From a virus: a DNA stretch of 42,158 nucleotides. Positions 1 through 8,775 of this stretch are shown here, piece by piece. The stretch's first letter is position 1, and the number at the start of each line of letters is the position of its first letter. The position numbers and the translations under genes were made by a program. Location: positions 1-42,158 of IMG/VR virus record IMGVR_UViG_3300043539_002351; one strand, 5' to 3'. The notes beneath the pieces were generated by a model. That model was not told where the DNA came from. It did no database searches and worked only from the letters and a program-made list of their open reading frames with translations.

Positions 1-2
1 AA

Positions 3-668
3 GGAGCCCAAGGAGGTCAAGGAGCCCAAGGTTCATCTCAAGGAGCCCAAGGAGCACCAGGTAACACAGGAGCTCAAGGTTCACAAGGTGGAGGTGGTGC
101 GACAGGAGCTCAAGGAGCACAAGGAGGACCAGGACCAACAGGTGCTCAAGGAAATCCAAGTGGAACCGCAGGTGCAACAGGAGCTCAAGGAGCTCAAGGT
201 GGAGGTGGTGCGACAGGACATCAAGGAGGTACAGGAGGTGCAGGACCAACAGGTTCTCAAGGAGGTGCAGGACCAACAGGTTCTCAAGGAGCTCAAGGAG
301 CTACAGGTCCAACAGGACCTCCATCAGATAGAAGGTTAAAAGATAATATTACGCCACTAACAAATGTACTTGAGAAAACCAAGTTATTACAAGGTGTTAG
401 ATTTGAATGGGATAGTGAACATGAAAAAATCAAAAATAATAAAACTATTAGATTTCAATCGGCATTCTCAGGAGAATCTATTGGATTTATCGCTCAAGAA
501 TTAGAAAAAATTTTCCCCGAGTTTGTCTTCACAGATGAAGATGGATATAAGAGTGTTGAATATGGTCAATTAGTTAGTTTAGGTATTGGAGGTTTACAAG
601 AACAACAAAAAACAATTAATTCAATTAACGAAAGAATAAACAAATTAAAAGAAATAATAGGTGGCTGA
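3..668 (+). CDS. collagen-like tail fibre with C-terminal S74 peptidase/chaperone domain (5' partial)
   Basis: Open at the left edge in frame 3 and ending at TGA 666-668. About 107 visible residues are Gly-X-Y repeats rich in GAQ and GPT triplets, forming a collagen-like triple-helical shaft. A C-terminal domain of about 115 residues then begins SDRRLKDN (codon 324-326). This SDxRLKxN start, together with [17 protein letters not shown], marks the peptidase_S74 intramolecular chaperone, in which the Ser and the Lys five residues later form the self-cleaving dyad. The domain trimerises the fibre and is then released. The gene overlaps the next fibre gene by 8 bp, so the two are probably translationally coupled. 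The N-terminal attachment part lies outside the window. Confidence 0.9.
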   Translation, partial: GAQGGQGAQGSSQGAQGAPGNTGAQGSQGGGGATGAQGAQGGPGPTGAQGNPSGTAGATGAQGAQGGGGATGHQGGTGGAGPTGSQGGAGPTGSQGAQGATGPTGPPSDRRLKDNITPLTNVLEKTKLLQGVRFEWDSEHEKIKNNKTIRFQSAFSGESIGFIAQELEKIFPEFVFTDEDGYKSVEYGQLVSLGIGGLQEQQKTINSINERINKLKEIIGG

Positions 669-2712
669 CAATATAATTATTACCCCTGGTAGTGGAACAA
701 TTGATTTCTACGACACAGGTTCAACACTAACTACATTAGTAATTGAATCAGGTGCTTTGAAGTTTAAACGAGCGGGAACAACTTACTTTGAATTAAGTAA
801 TACATCTCCTCAATTTAAAGTTAATTCTTCGGATTTAAGACTTGGTTCTTACTTAAGTAACGCGTCAGGTCTTCTTATCAATGGTGGAGGATGGATGGGC
901 GCATTACAACCAACAGGACCAACAGGTGCTCAAGGTACAACAGGTAACCAAGGAGGTACTGGACCTTTTGGGCCACAAGGTGCTCAAGGAACAATAGGAC
1001 CAACAGGTGCAATTGGAGGACAAGGTGCGACAGGACCTCAAGGCAATATAGGGACTCAAGGTAATTCAGGTAATACAGGCGCTCAAGGTAATACAGGTGC
1101 ACAAGGAGGACAAGGTGCACAAGGAGGACAAGGTGCTCAAGGTTCACAAGGGCCAACAGGCGCACAAGGAGGACAAGGAGCTCAGGGAGCTCAAGGACCT
1201 AAAGGGGCTCAGGGTGCTCAAGGAACAACAGGTGGTCAAGGAGCCCAAGGTGCTCAAGGAGGACAAGGACCTCAAGGTAACCAAGGAAGTACTGGTGGTA
1301 CAGGTGCTCAAGGTGCTTCACCAACAGGTGCTCAAGGAGCGGTAGGACCAACAGGAGGTACAGGTGCTCAAGGAGCAATAGGACCTCAAGGTTCTCAAGG
1401 TGGAGCAGGAGTTACAGGAGCCCAAGGGGCGGTTGGAGCGTCACCGCAAGGTGCAACAGGAGCTCAAGGACCAACTGGAGGACAAGGTGCTCAAGGTGCT
1501 CAGGGACCTCAAGGTTCTCAAGGTGGAGCAGGTGTGACAGGGGCTCAAGGAGCCGTTGGAGCGTCACCACAAGGTGCAACAGGACCACAAGGGGCAACAG
1601 GAGCCCAAGGAGCCCAAGGACCAACGGGACCACAAGGAGCCCAAGGTGGAACAGGAGCCACAGGAGCCCAAGGTGCAACAAGTCCTTCACCGCAAGGTGC
1701 AACAGGAGCTCAAGGACCAACTGGAGGACAAGGTGCTCAAGGTGCACAAGGTGGACAAGGAGCTCAAGGACCAATTGGGGTTTCGGGAGCTCAAGGTGCA
1801 ACAAGTCCTTCACCACAAGGTGCAACAGGTAATATTGGGCCATCGGGAGGACAAGGTGCTCAAGGTGCACAAGGAGGACAAGGTGCACAAGGTGGACCAG
1901 GAGCCACAGGAGCTCAAGGTGCAACAAGTCCTTCACCACAAGGTGCAACAGGTAATATTGGGCCTACGGGAGGACAAGGTGCTCAAGGTGCACAAGGTGG
2001 ACAAGGAGCTCAAGGTGGTGGAGGAGCTACAGGAGCTCAAGGTGGAACAAGTCCTTCACCGCAAGGTGCAACAGGTAATATTGGGCCATCGGGAGGACAA
2101 GGTGCTCAAGGTGCACAAGGTGGACAAGGTTCACAAGGTGGCGGTGGAAGTACAGGAGCCCAAGGAGCTCAAGGACCTTCCATAGGAGGACCTCAAGGTG
2201 CTCAAGGACCTACAGGCCCACAAGGGTTCCAAGGTGCTCAAGGTGGTGGAGGAGCCACAGGAGCGCAGGGTTCTCAAGGTGCAGCAGGTAATAATGGGCC
2301 ACCAGGAGCCCCAGGTGGCGGTGGAAGTACAGGAGCTCAAGGAGCTCAAGGAGCTCAAGGAGCCACAGGACCAACAGGGCCTTCAGATAGTAGATTAAAG
2401 AAAAATATACGTGAAATTGAGACACCTCTTGAGAAAATACAAAAAATGAGAGGAGTATCGTTTATATGGAATTCAAACGATGTTAATACTAAACCAAATA
2501 AAGATATTGGATTTATTGCTCAAGAAATTGGTCACGTATTCCCTGAATTGGTATTTAAAGCTAATGACAGTGAAGATTCAATGTATATGGTTAAATACCA
2601 TGATGTTGTTGCGGTATGTTTAGAGGCAATTAAAGAACAATCGGGTATGTTAAATAATAGTCTAACCAAGTTAGAAAGACTTGAAGGATTAGTAACAGAA
2701 AAGGGGTATTAA
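661..2712 (+). CDS. collagen-like tail fibre with S74 domain, second copy
   Basis: 683 residues starting at GTG 661; this start gives [10 protein letters not shown] and overlaps the upstream stop. Residues 1-80 are non-repetitive and probably attach the fibre to the virion or the first fibre. Residues about 81-574 are Gly-X-Y repeats (GAQ, GPT, GGQ). Residues 575-683 are an S74 domain starting SDSRLKKN with Ser575 and Lys580 in the dyad positions and [15 protein letters not shown] further on. The repeat part contains a 41-residue super-repeat that interrupts the Gly-X-Y register. It is a receptor-binding or side-fibre candidate. The head and tail domains differ from the collagen part in base composition, as expected for repeat-driven expansion. 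Confidence 0.92.
   Translation: MADNIIITPGSGTIDFYDTGSTLTTLVIESGALKFKRAGTTYFELSNTSPQFKVNSSDLRLGSYLSNASGLLINGGGWMGALQPTGPTGAQGTTGNQGGTGPFGPQGAQGTIGPTGAIGGQGATGPQGNIGTQGNSGNTGAQGNTGAQGGQGAQGGQGAQGSQGPTGAQGGQGAQGAQGPKGAQGAQGTTGGQGAQGAQGGQGPQGNQGSTGGTGAQGASPTGAQGAVGPTGGTGAQGAIGPQGSQGGAGVTGAQGAVGASPQGATGAQGPTGGQGAQGAQGPQGSQGGAGVTGAQGAVGASPQGATGPQGATGAQGAQGPTGPQGAQGGTGATGAQGATSPSPQGATGAQGPTGGQGAQGAQGGQGAQGPIGVSGAQGATSPSPQGATGNIGPSGGQGAQGAQGGQGAQGGPGATGAQGATSPSPQGATGNIGPTGGQGAQGAQGGQGAQGGGGATGAQGGTSPSPQGATGNIGPSGGQGAQGAQGGQGSQGGGGSTGAQGAQGPSIGGPQGAQGPTGPQGFQGAQGGGGATGAQGSQGAAGNNGPPGAPGGGGSTGAQGAQGAQGATGPTGPSDSRLKKNIREIETPLEKIQKMRGVSFIWNSNDVNTKPNKDIGFIAQEIGHVFPELVFKANDSEDSMYMVKYHDVVAVCLEAIKEQSGMLNNSLTKLERLEGLVTEKGY
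1318..2178 (+). repeat. seven-copy 123-bp in-frame tandem repeat inside the fibre gene
   Basis: The word TCACC plus a downstream CAAGG recurs at 1318, 1441, 1564, 1687, 1810, 1933 and 2056, exactly 123 bp apart each time. Each unit encodes 41 residues. In most copies a (T/A)SP(S/P)xQG stretch replaces a normal triplet and breaks the Gly-X-Y register. The last unit ends near 2178. Copies 4-7 are nearly identical at the DNA level, which fits recent expansion. Confidence 0.85.
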
Positions 2713-2724
2713 CCCCTTTTTTTT
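2699..2724 (+). terminator. intrinsic terminator between convergent genes
   Basis: AAAAGGGGT (2699-2707) pairs with ACCCCTTTT (2712-2720) around a 4-nt loop that contains part of the TAA stop of the fibre gene. A run of eight T follows. The reverse strand also ends in TTTT, so it may stop the convergent minus-strand operon as well. Confidence 0.85.
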
Positions 2725-3562
2725 ATTTAATAACGTTAATAATATCGTCTTTTGTTTTGAATAACATTGTTAAGAACCTTGGCCAAATTTCAGGATTATG
2801 TTTCTTAATTAATTCAATGTAATCTAAGAAGTAAGGAATTTCTTTTGTGTCGGTAATTAAGTCACTAACGTTAGGGAACTTACTCTCAATGTCTGATACA
2901 AGTTTTGAAAGAACGTTGTCATCAACATGTTCATCGTTGATTCTACGTAGTATGTCTTTTGACTGATTAGTTAAAGGTTCATTCTTACCAAAGTAGTTAA
3001 GTATATTCTTTAAAGACTTTAAAAGGGCTTTCTTATCTGAAGGGTCTTGAATTAATTGAGACCTTCTTTCAAACTCAAGAACAAGACCTTCAAGGAATTC
3101 ATTTGTGATTGCGAAGAATTCAACAGGGTGTCCCCAATACATGTCATCCTTTTCAGAATCGTAAGTGTCCCAATACTTTTCATTATGTTTTGTTGTAAAG
3201 TTGGGGTCAATGGCGTGCATCATTTCATGATACAAAGTTAGATAGACATTCTTTTCTGAACCAAACTTCTTAGGGTTTAGTTGCATTACGAAGTCTTTAG
3301 GGTCGTATGAGTCTTCAGGGATTGAATCCATTTCAGCGAAGTTGGGATACTTTGGGTTAACAAATATTTTAACCAAACCATCAGTACCATCGGCAGTTTG
3401 AAAGTCCAATTGGTCAACCATGGTTTTTTTGGAAAACTTTTTGTTGCGCATCGACCAAAGACTACTTGCTAAATCCTTTAACTTAGAACGAGTCTCAGGA
3501 TTCATTTGATATCTTTTTTGTTCAGATATTACGTTTGATAATATGGGTAAAAATTTAATCAT
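2723..3562 (-). CDS. HExxH metallopeptidase-like protein
   Basis: 279 residues. HEMMH at residues 112-116 follows a hydrophobic stretch (YLTLY) and is followed by HPVEFFA at 145-151, which could supply the third zinc ligand as in gluzincin-like peptidases. The rest is not recognised. The N-terminus (MIKFLPILSNVISEQKRY) weakly resembles the tag seen on other proteins here. It is the second gene of a minus-strand pair: its ATG overlaps the end of the 3562-4560 gene, so it is probably translated from that mRNA. Role unknown; a virion or lysis-associated protease is possible. The zinc site is seen; activity is inferred. Confidence 0.6.
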   Translation of the reverse strand: MIKFLPILSNVISEQKRYQMNPETRSKLKDLASSLWSMRNKKFSKKTMVDQLDFQTADGTDGLVKIFVNPKYPNFAEMDSIPEDSYDPKDFVMQLNPKKFGSEKNVYLTLYHEMMHAIDPNFTTKHNEKYWDTYDSEKDDMYWGHPVEFFAITNEFLEGLVLEFERRSQLIQDPSDKKALLKSLKNILNYFGKNEPLTNQSKDILRRINDEHVDDNVLSKLVSDIESKFPNVSDLITDTKEIPYFLDYIELIKKHNPEIWPRFLTMLFKTKDDIINVIK

Positions 3563-4560
3563 TAAATATAATCTCTAAACATTTCATTTATATTTTTATC
3601 GACTTCTCTAAAGTCAGGATAGTCAGGTGAATGAACACTTAAACAATCGGACCAATCTTCCATCATACCTAAATAACTTCCCCAATATTCTAAAGTACCA
3701 GTATTACCATAACCTTTACCATCTTCTAAAAATCCAACAATATCTGATTCAAAATTGGCGATTGGTATTACGAAGTTTTGAACTTGAGTATCTTTCTTAT
3801 ATCTATGAGGTCTCATAACGAACTCACCATTACCTATAAAATAGGTTCCAATCTCACTCATAACACTTTTCCAAACTTCATTTTCGTATGCGGCATTATA
3901 AGAGTTACTATGAACTGAATAAAGTTCCGATTTAAGGTCTGCCAATTCATTCTCAAATAAATAATTCATTGTTTCCTCACTACCAATAACTTTACCAACG
4001 TTATCATATGTTATACGGGCTTGTGCAGGATTACCCTGTTCCTCGGCAATCTCAGATAGAATATCAGTTTCAGGTTCAATCCACAAACCTTCAAGATTCT
4101 CAACAATATATTCTTTAAGACGTTTTAAATTATCCTCATTTAGTTCTTCAACAACATCTCTATAAACATTGTCGGTTGTGTCCCAATAAGGTTCCCAATC
4201 ACTCTCTCCACTAAGAATACTTTCGATAGTATCTCGTGAGATATCATTCCTACCTCCATCACAAAATAATTTAGATAGTTCACTTCTATCATCAACATCT
4301 AAATAATAAACACCATCTTTATAAACAACATCATTCACCAAAGATAAAACCCATTTGGTGAACGCTTCGTTATCATTATGATATAACCATATTAGATATT
4401 CGTTTTGCCATTCCTCACCATCAGTTGCATTGTTGGGGTCAATCTCACTCATAAGACCTCGTTTCTTCAATATATTGAAAAATGTTTCGTAGTCGTTAAA
4501 GTATTGTTTAACGTCTAAATCTCCATTATTAAATTTTTCTACTAAATCATTGAAGTCCAT
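3562..4560 (-). CDS. hypothetical acidic protein
   Basis: Not recognised. The chosen start is ATG at 4558-4560 (MDFNDLVEKFNNG) rather than an upstream ATG, because a TATTTAT motif (4572-4566) lies 5 nt before it, the same arrangement as at many other genes here. This gives 332 residues, strongly acidic, with no clear transmembrane segment or catalytic motif. It is cotranscribed with the metallopeptidase-like gene downstream (1-base overlap at 3562). Confidence 0.7.
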   Translation of the reverse strand: MDFNDLVEKFNNGDLDVKQYFNDYETFFNILKKRGLMSEIDPNNATDGEEWQNEYLIWLYHNDNEAFTKWVLSLVNDVVYKDGVYYLDVDDRSELSKLFCDGGRNDISRDTIESILSGESDWEPYWDTTDNVYRDVVEELNEDNLKRLKEYIVENLEGLWIEPETDILSEIAEEQGNPAQARITYDNVGKVIGSEETMNYLFENELADLKSELYSVHSNSYNAAYENEVWKSVMSEIGTYFIGNGEFVMRPHRYKKDTQVQNFVIPIANFESDIVGFLEDGKGYGNTGTLEYWGSYLGMMEDWSDCLSVHSPDYPDFREVDKNINEMFRDYI

Positions 4561-4565
4561 ATGTA

Positions 4566-4572
4566 ATAAATA
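4566..4572 (-). promoter_or_regulatory. TATTTAT late-promoter-like motif
   Basis: TATTTAT on the minus strand, 5 nt before the ATG at 4560. It follows directly after the terminator of the small minus-strand gene, which separates the two transcription units. Confidence 0.6.
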
Positions 4573-4573
4573 C

Positions 4574-4602
4574 AAAAAAAGGGGCAATTTTCATCGCCCC
4601 TT
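4574..4602 (-). terminator. intrinsic terminator of the small MGCGC gene
   Basis: On the minus strand AAGGGGC pairs with GCCCCTT around an 11-nt loop, followed by seven T. It sits 22 bp after the stop of the 4624-4782 gene and just before the start of the next minus-strand gene. Confidence 0.8.
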
Positions 4603-4623
4603 ATTAATTTCGCCAATATTATA

Positions 4624-4782
4624 TTACTTAGTGGTTTTATTGACGTTGTAATACTTCTCAACCGTTTTCTTAATAGCTTGTTTAATGCTCTCAGATTGTT
4701 GTTGTTTAACAACTTGAGCAGCTTGAACCTGTTGTTGTGTTTGTGGCTGAGCTTGATTGTTGTTTTTACATCCGCATCCCAT
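4624..4782 (-). CDS. small Gln-rich protein with MGCGCK start
   Basis: 52 residues, MGCGCKNNNQ followed by a Gln/Ala/Val-rich stretch and a basic C-terminus. The start at 4782 is preferred over an ATG at 4833 because the MGCGCK beginning is characteristic and the added residues look like leader sequence. A TATTTAT motif (4819-4813) lies 30 nt upstream and a strong terminator follows, so it is a single-gene unit. The two N-terminal Cys could bind metal or be modified; there is no hydrophobic signal sequence, so a lipoprotein is unlikely. Function unknown. Confidence 0.65.
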   Translation of the reverse strand: MGCGCKNNNQAQPQTQQQVQAAQVVKQQQSESIKQAIKKTVEKYYNVNKTTK

Positions 4783-4812
4783 ATGATTATCGTTTTTAAA
4801 TTGTTTATTATT

Positions 4813-4819
4813 ATAAATA
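4813..4819 (-). promoter_or_regulatory. TATTTAT motif upstream of the MGCGC gene
   Basis: TATTTATAA on the minus strand, 30 nt before the ATG at 4782, giving a longer leader than at most other genes with this motif. Confidence 0.4.
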
Positions 4820-4850
4820 GTTCTTAGGAACAATAATAGTATACGAAAGA

Positions 4851-4857
4851 TATTTAT
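4851..4857 (+). promoter_or_regulatory. TATTTAT late-promoter-like motif
   Basis: TATTTATTAA, 14 nt before the ATG at 4872. The same ten bases precede the gene at 10085 with the same spacing. Confidence 0.6.
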
Positions 4858-4871
4858 TAAATAAAAGATTA

Positions 4872-6626
4872 ATGGATTTTTTAAAACTAATACAAGAAGG
4901 AAGGACTGACGACTTCAAAGCCAAGTACGGTCAGAAGTTTTCACCTGAAATTATAAATAGAATTATTTCCACAGTAACTCCTAAGTTTCTTCAGTGGACA
5001 GGAAAAGTGTTAGACTCAATTAACTTTGAAGATAACTTTTTTAAATTAACAGAAGCCCTTAAGAAATTTGAGAAAATTTCAAGTAACTTACCAAAGACAG
5101 ATATTAACCAATATCAAACTCTTGCCGAATTAACAAGTACAATTACGGACTACGAGAATAAATCAAGAAGGAATGTTAAAAAAGTTGAAGGTGGTAATGT
5201 AGTGTATGATGATGGAAGATTCTTTGTGGTTAATCCATTAAACCATGAGGCATCGTGTTACTACGGTAAAGGTACCAAATGGTGTACTGCGGCAGAAACC
5301 GATACTCACTTTAAAAAATACAATGACGACGGTAAATTATTTTACATTATTGATAGGAGTAAAGCAACTAACGATGCAAATTACAAAGTTGCGTTACTTA
5401 GAAAGTTTGATGGTGAGAAACTATATTATGATGCTAAAGACGAACAAATTAGGAGTGGATGGGAAATAGGTTCTGAAATTTTAGAAAAGATGTTATCCAA
5501 CATTACAGGATACCTTCAACAAGAATTTCCTGAACAAATTAAAATCTATGGTGATATTGAGGCTGCGAAGAAAGAAAAACAAAGACTTGAAAGGTTAAGA
5601 GAACAACAAAGAGTTCAACAATTAAGAAATGATGCTCAGGAAAGAAGAGACGATAATGAATGGGAATTAGATAATTATACTTCTCGAGAAGGACTAAGAG
5701 CACATGCCTTATTGAAGTATTTGGTTGAAAATGGTGACGTTAATGTTCTAAGTAATGAAGACTTAATTAATATTCAAAGAACCAAAGATGATATTGAAAG
5801 ACTCAATGCAGAATACGATGCAAGTGAAGACCCAAGAGTTGATTTACTAGACGAGATTGAGGTACTTGAGTCAGAATTAGAAGAATATTCAAATTATATT
5901 GATGTTTATAATATAATTCCAAGTGGTACCTATTACGACACTGTCGAATTTGAGGTAATTGATAGTCCTGTTGACGGTAATAGGTATGCAGTTGGTAACG
6001 AAAAAGAAATGCAAGATAGTGCATACGATTATGTTGATAATCTAATTGATGATATTGGATATGAAGGATTTAATAGTGGATTTGCCAAAGGTTTCATAGA
6101 CACTGATGCGGTTGTTGATTATGCTGAAGATTTATACAATAACGATGTTAGTGATAGTCCCGAATCTTATTTTGATGAAGACCAAAGGATGTTGTCTAAC
6201 GCTCAAGAAGAGAATATTGAAATTTTAAGAAGAAGAATTAGTAATATTGAAACTCAAGTAACCTACTTAGAGGGACTTATGGATGGTGAGAATGACGACC
6301 AACTCCAAGATAAAATTGACGAGTTAAATGAAGCTTCAACTGAATATGAATCAGAAATTGAAGAAATAGAAGAAAACCCTGATGGTGATTTTCCTGATGA
6401 ATTAATTGAAGAAAAGGTCGATTCGTTATTAAGTGATGTTAGATACGACCCAGAATCTTTTATATCTGAATTTGGATTAGAATGGAATAATTTTATTGAT
6501 AAAGATGAATTCATACAAGGAGTAATTGATGCTGATGGATATGGTCACACAATCAATAGTTATGATGGTAGCGCTGACGAAGTATATGTGAATGATGAGT
6601 TATTTTATGTAATGAGAATTGATTAA
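4872..6626 (+). CDS. large acidic phage protein with GKGTKWCTA motif
   Basis: 584 residues. Residues 1-75 are helical (MDFLKLIQEGRTDDF). Residues about 105-205 form a compact domain with YYGKGTKWCTAAET, HFKKY and GKLFYIIDRS, a pattern I have met in uncharacterised large-phage proteins but cannot name. Residues about 225-290 and 440-520 are charged, probable coiled coils. The C-terminal third is very acidic. It is a monocistronic or leading gene behind a TATTTAT motif. No enzyme motif is assured; a virion structural or scaffold role is possible. The motif is seen; the function is unknown. Confidence 0.75.
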   Translation: MDFLKLIQEGRTDDFKAKYGQKFSPEIINRIISTVTPKFLQWTGKVLDSINFEDNFFKLTEALKKFEKISSNLPKTDINQYQTLAELTSTITDYENKSRRNVKKVEGGNVVYDDGRFFVVNPLNHEASCYYGKGTKWCTAAETDTHFKKYNDDGKLFYIIDRSKATNDANYKVALLRKFDGEKLYYDAKDEQIRSGWEIGSEILEKMLSNITGYLQQEFPEQIKIYGDIEAAKKEKQRLERLREQQRVQQLRNDAQERRDDNEWELDNYTSREGLRAHALLKYLVENGDVNVLSNEDLINIQRTKDDIERLNAEYDASEDPRVDLLDEIEVLESELEEYSNYIDVYNIIPSGTYYDTVEFEVIDSPVDGNRYAVGNEKEMQDSAYDYVDNLIDDIGYEGFNSGFAKGFIDTDAVVDYAEDLYNNDVSDSPESYFDEDQRMLSNAQEENIEILRRRISNIETQVTYLEGLMDGENDDQLQDKIDELNEASTEYESEIEEIEENPDGDFPDELIEEKVDSLLSDVRYDPESFISEFGLEWNNFIDKDEFIQGVIDADGYGHTINSYDGSADEVYVNDELFYVMRID

Positions 6627-6653
6627 TTGTTTCATTAACTATATAATTGATAT

Positions 6654-7436
6654 ATGGGTAGAAAGAAAAAAATATCGTTTAAACTAAATCCTGAATGGAT
6701 GTTCAAGGAACCTTTGGATTTTGAGTACAACAAATATACATTGTTGGATTATTTACAAAAATGTGAAAAAGGTTTTGATAAGATGGAAGTATATCCTGAC
6801 TTTGTTGAACTATCTCTTCATTTGGCTAATCTACAATCGATAGTAAAAGAAAATACATTACTTTTAACAAATAAGAAATTTGAATCTTGTGACGACGAAA
6901 TCTTGGTTAAAGAATTAATTGCAAAAAAACCAAGAGAATTATCTAAAGAGGAGGAAAACGAACTAAGTGAGACTATTAAGTTCTCAGGTAGTAAGTTATT
7001 TGATGCATTCAATATGGCTAAAGCTATATGGAATATTGCCTATGATAGTGTTGATGTACAAATAAAGAAAAATAAAGCTGGATTAGTTTCAGGTTCAGGT
7101 TACATCTTCTACTATCAAAAAGATACCGAATCACTATTTGTGTGGGAGTATCAAATTAAAAAACCAAAAACCGATAATCAAAATAATAAAACTTATATTA
7201 ATTTGATATACAACGGACCAGTTGACAAACTTACAATGACAAACATTATAGATACGTTCTCAACTTGGAATACAACCGATTTCTATCACAACCTACCAAT
7301 CTTTGAGATGAAATGTTCTCAGAAATTACCTATGGAACAAACTATTATACCAATTATGAAAAGAAAAGTCATGGCGTATGTTTTCCAAGTGGTAAATTTT
7401 GAAAAGATTAATAATAACTTTGACTCTGAATTATAA
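6654..7436 (+). CDS. hypothetical protein
   Basis: 260 residues with a basic N-terminus (MGRKKKISFKLNPEWMF) and no motif I recognise. There are no membrane segments or Cys clusters. It precedes the nucleotide-metabolism operon by 18 bp. Both this gene and the next have ATTGTTTCAT close upstream (6627 and 7447), possibly a shared expression signal. It may belong to the same transcript as 7455-10025. Confidence 0.7.
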   Translation: MGRKKKISFKLNPEWMFKEPLDFEYNKYTLLDYLQKCEKGFDKMEVYPDFVELSLHLANLQSIVKENTLLLTNKKFESCDDEILVKELIAKKPRELSKEEENELSETIKFSGSKLFDAFNMAKAIWNIAYDSVDVQIKKNKAGLVSGSGYIFYYQKDTESLFVWEYQIKKPKTDNQNNKTYINLIYNGPVDKLTMTNIIDTFSTWNTTDFYHNLPIFEMKCSQKLPMEQTIIPIMKRKVMAYVFQVVNFEKINNNFDSEL

Positions 7437-7454
7437 GTTTCTTATAATTGTTTC

Positions 7455-7685
7455 ATGGGATTCAATAAAAGATGGGTCAAACTCGATAGATGTATCAACG
7501 CTCTTAAAGAGGGTAACCTAAAACAATATTACGGTAAAAGTGACATGCTTTATTTCGAAGACGAACTTAGTCCGCTAATCTATGATTTACACTGTAAAGG
7601 TAAATCTGATGAAGAAATCCTTATAATAATCAACCAAAATTTAAACACGGAGGAAACAACCAATGAAGTGCATCAAAACAATTAA
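7455..7685 (+). CDS. hypothetical small protein
   Basis: 76 residues (MGFNKRWVKLDRCINALKEGNLKQYYGKSDML), helical, no known motif. The start at 7455 follows ATAATTGTTTC. Its end overlaps the next gene by 23 bp, so the pair is translationally coupled. First gene of a compact operon running to 10025. Confidence 0.65.
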   Translation: MGFNKRWVKLDRCINALKEGNLKQYYGKSDMLYFEDELSPLIYDLHCKGKSDEEILIIINQNLNTEETTNEVHQNN

Positions 7686-7896
7686 GAAAACCAACTCAAG
7701 AGAGATTGGAGAAGTTATCAGAATCGAAGAAAACGAGGCTGAAAATAAAGTAAAAACGGGTTATTGGGCATATTGTCCAAAAAGTGAGTGGAAATCTCTT
7801 ACAAGAAGAGTTAAACCTGTTTCAAAAAAAGAAACTGAAGAAGTTTCAGAAGATAGACCATCAACTAAGAGAGGTAAGAAAAGTAATGAGAAATAA
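7663..7896 (+). CDS. hypothetical small basic protein
   Basis: 77 residues. The first 45 could form a small beta-barrel (EIGEVIRIEENEAENKVKTGYWAYCPKSEWK); the last 25 are Lys/Arg/Ser/Glu rich and probably disordered, ending KRGKKSNEK. The stop overlaps the start of the membrane protein at 7886. A nucleic-acid-binding role is possible from the charge; not recognised otherwise. Confidence 0.65.
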   Translation: MKCIKTIKKTNSREIGEVIRIEENEAENKVKTGYWAYCPKSEWKSLTRRVKPVSKKETEEVSEDRPSTKRGKKSNEK

Positions 7897-8104
7897 CACA
7901 TTTTTTGTATTAATGGGTTTAATGATGGTAGCGTTTGTTACATTGGTATTTTTGTTTACCGACAAACCATCTGTGAATAGAAGAATGGACCGCGATAGAG
8001 TTAAGTATCTCAGAGATAGTCTTGAGATGGAGTACTATAAAAAACAGTTGGAGTCGTACCCATACGACCACAGCGAAATAAAAGACACCACAGTAATAAA
8101 GTAA
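7886..8104 (+). CDS. small single-pass membrane protein
   Basis: 72 residues, from ATG 7886 inside the end of the previous gene; this start puts a hydrophobic segment (FFVLMGLMMVAFVTLVFLF) at residues 5-23 and removes an unlikely basic extension. The remainder is charged (RRMDRDRVKYLRDSLEMEYYKKQLE) and may form a coiled coil. The topology resembles phage spanins or inner-membrane accessory proteins, but no family is recognisable. It belongs to the operon, 2 bp before the DUF3310 gene. Confidence 0.6.
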   Translation: MRNNTFFVLMGLMMVAFVTLVFLFTDKPSVNRRMDRDRVKYLRDSLEMEYYKKQLESYPYDHSEIKDTTVIK

Positions 8105-8106
8105 CA

Positions 8107-8331
8107 ATGGTAAACGAAATGGTAAATCACCCCAACCATTATGGTGGGGAAAACAATCCATACGAAGTAATAAAAGTATGTGAAGCTTGGGGACTTGATA
8201 AAGACGCCTACATCTTCAACGTAGTTAAGTATGTTGCAAGAGCGGGGAAGAAAGACCAAGCAAAAGAATTAGAAGACCTTAAGAAGGCGGCTTTCTATTT
8301 GGACCGTAAGATTAAAAATTTAGAGTTATGA
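8107..8331 (+). CDS. DUF3310 family protein
   Basis: 74 residues. VNHPNHYGGENNPYEVIKVCEAWGL and YIFNVVKYVARAGKKD, then a helix ending YLDRKI, match the phage DUF3310 pattern (NHPxHY, then NxxKYxxRxxxK). Many databases label it a putative nucleotide kinase, but it has no P-loop and the biochemical function is unknown. It overlaps the APS-kinase-like gene by 4 bp (ATGA), which fits a role close to nucleotide metabolism. Confidence 0.85.
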   Translation: MVNEMVNHPNHYGGENNPYEVIKVCEAWGLDKDAYIFNVVKYVARAGKKDQAKELEDLKKAAFYLDRKIKNLEL

Positions 8332-8774
8332 TTTATTGGTTAACAGGACAACCTGGTGCTGGTAAGACTACCATTGCCAAAGAATTATGTAAACTTGGAG
8401 GAATGGTCACACCATCTCCATGGTTTAATGTTGACGGAGATGATATCAGAAACATCTTCGATAATAAAGATTACTCCGAACAAGGTAGAAGAAAGAATAT
8501 AGAACTTGCGCAACAACTATCTCAATACCTTCACAGTAAGGATAATAATGTTGTAGTGTCATTAGTATCACCATATAAAGACCAACGAGAAGCATTCAAA
8601 GAAAAGATGGGAGATGACTTAGTTGAGGTTTATGTACATACAAGTGAGACAAGAGGTAGAGAAAACTTCTTTGTAGAAAACTACGAACCACCGACAGAAG
8701 ATTTTATTAACATCTGTACGGATAATGTAAAAGTGGAAATCTGTGTTGACACAATAATAGCACACTCATTTTAA
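8328..8774 (+). CDS. adenylylsulfate (APS) kinase-like protein
   Basis: 148 residues. Walker A GQPGAGKTT is at residues 7-15. VDGDDIR (35-41) matches the LDGDxxR motif of APS kinases. RKNIELAQQLSQYL followed by VVVSLVSPYKDQRE matches the ENIRR...A and (S)xxSPYRxDR region. APS kinase transfers phosphate from ATP to adenylyl sulfate to make PAPS, the sulfate donor. The end is divergent (no CExRDxKGLY). It could use another nucleotide-linked substrate. It sits one base before a nucleotidyltransferase, and a sulfotransferase is encoded at 21253-21834, so a PAPS role is plausible. Confidence 0.75.
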   Translation: MIYWLTGQPGAGKTTIAKELCKLGGMVTPSPWFNVDGDDIRNIFDNKDYSEQGRRKNIELAQQLSQYLHSKDNNVVVSLVSPYKDQREAFKEKMGDDLVEVYVHTSETRGRENFFVENYEPPTEDFINICTDNVKVEICVDTIIAHSF

Positions 8775-8775
8775 T

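Noticed and set aside
1318-2178. CRISPR array
   Set aside because: The periodic repeat lies in frame within a protein gene, units are contiguous without unique spacers, and no cas gene is present.
81-2425. Many long frames on both strands across the fibre genes (Leu/Ser/Lys-Glu rich translations)
   Set aside because: They are shadows of the GGA-GCT-CAA repeat in other frames, with low-complexity products and no starts of their own.
8107-8331. Nucleotide kinase label for the DUF3310 protein
   Set aside because: There is no P-loop or other kinase motif in the sequence; only family membership is supported.
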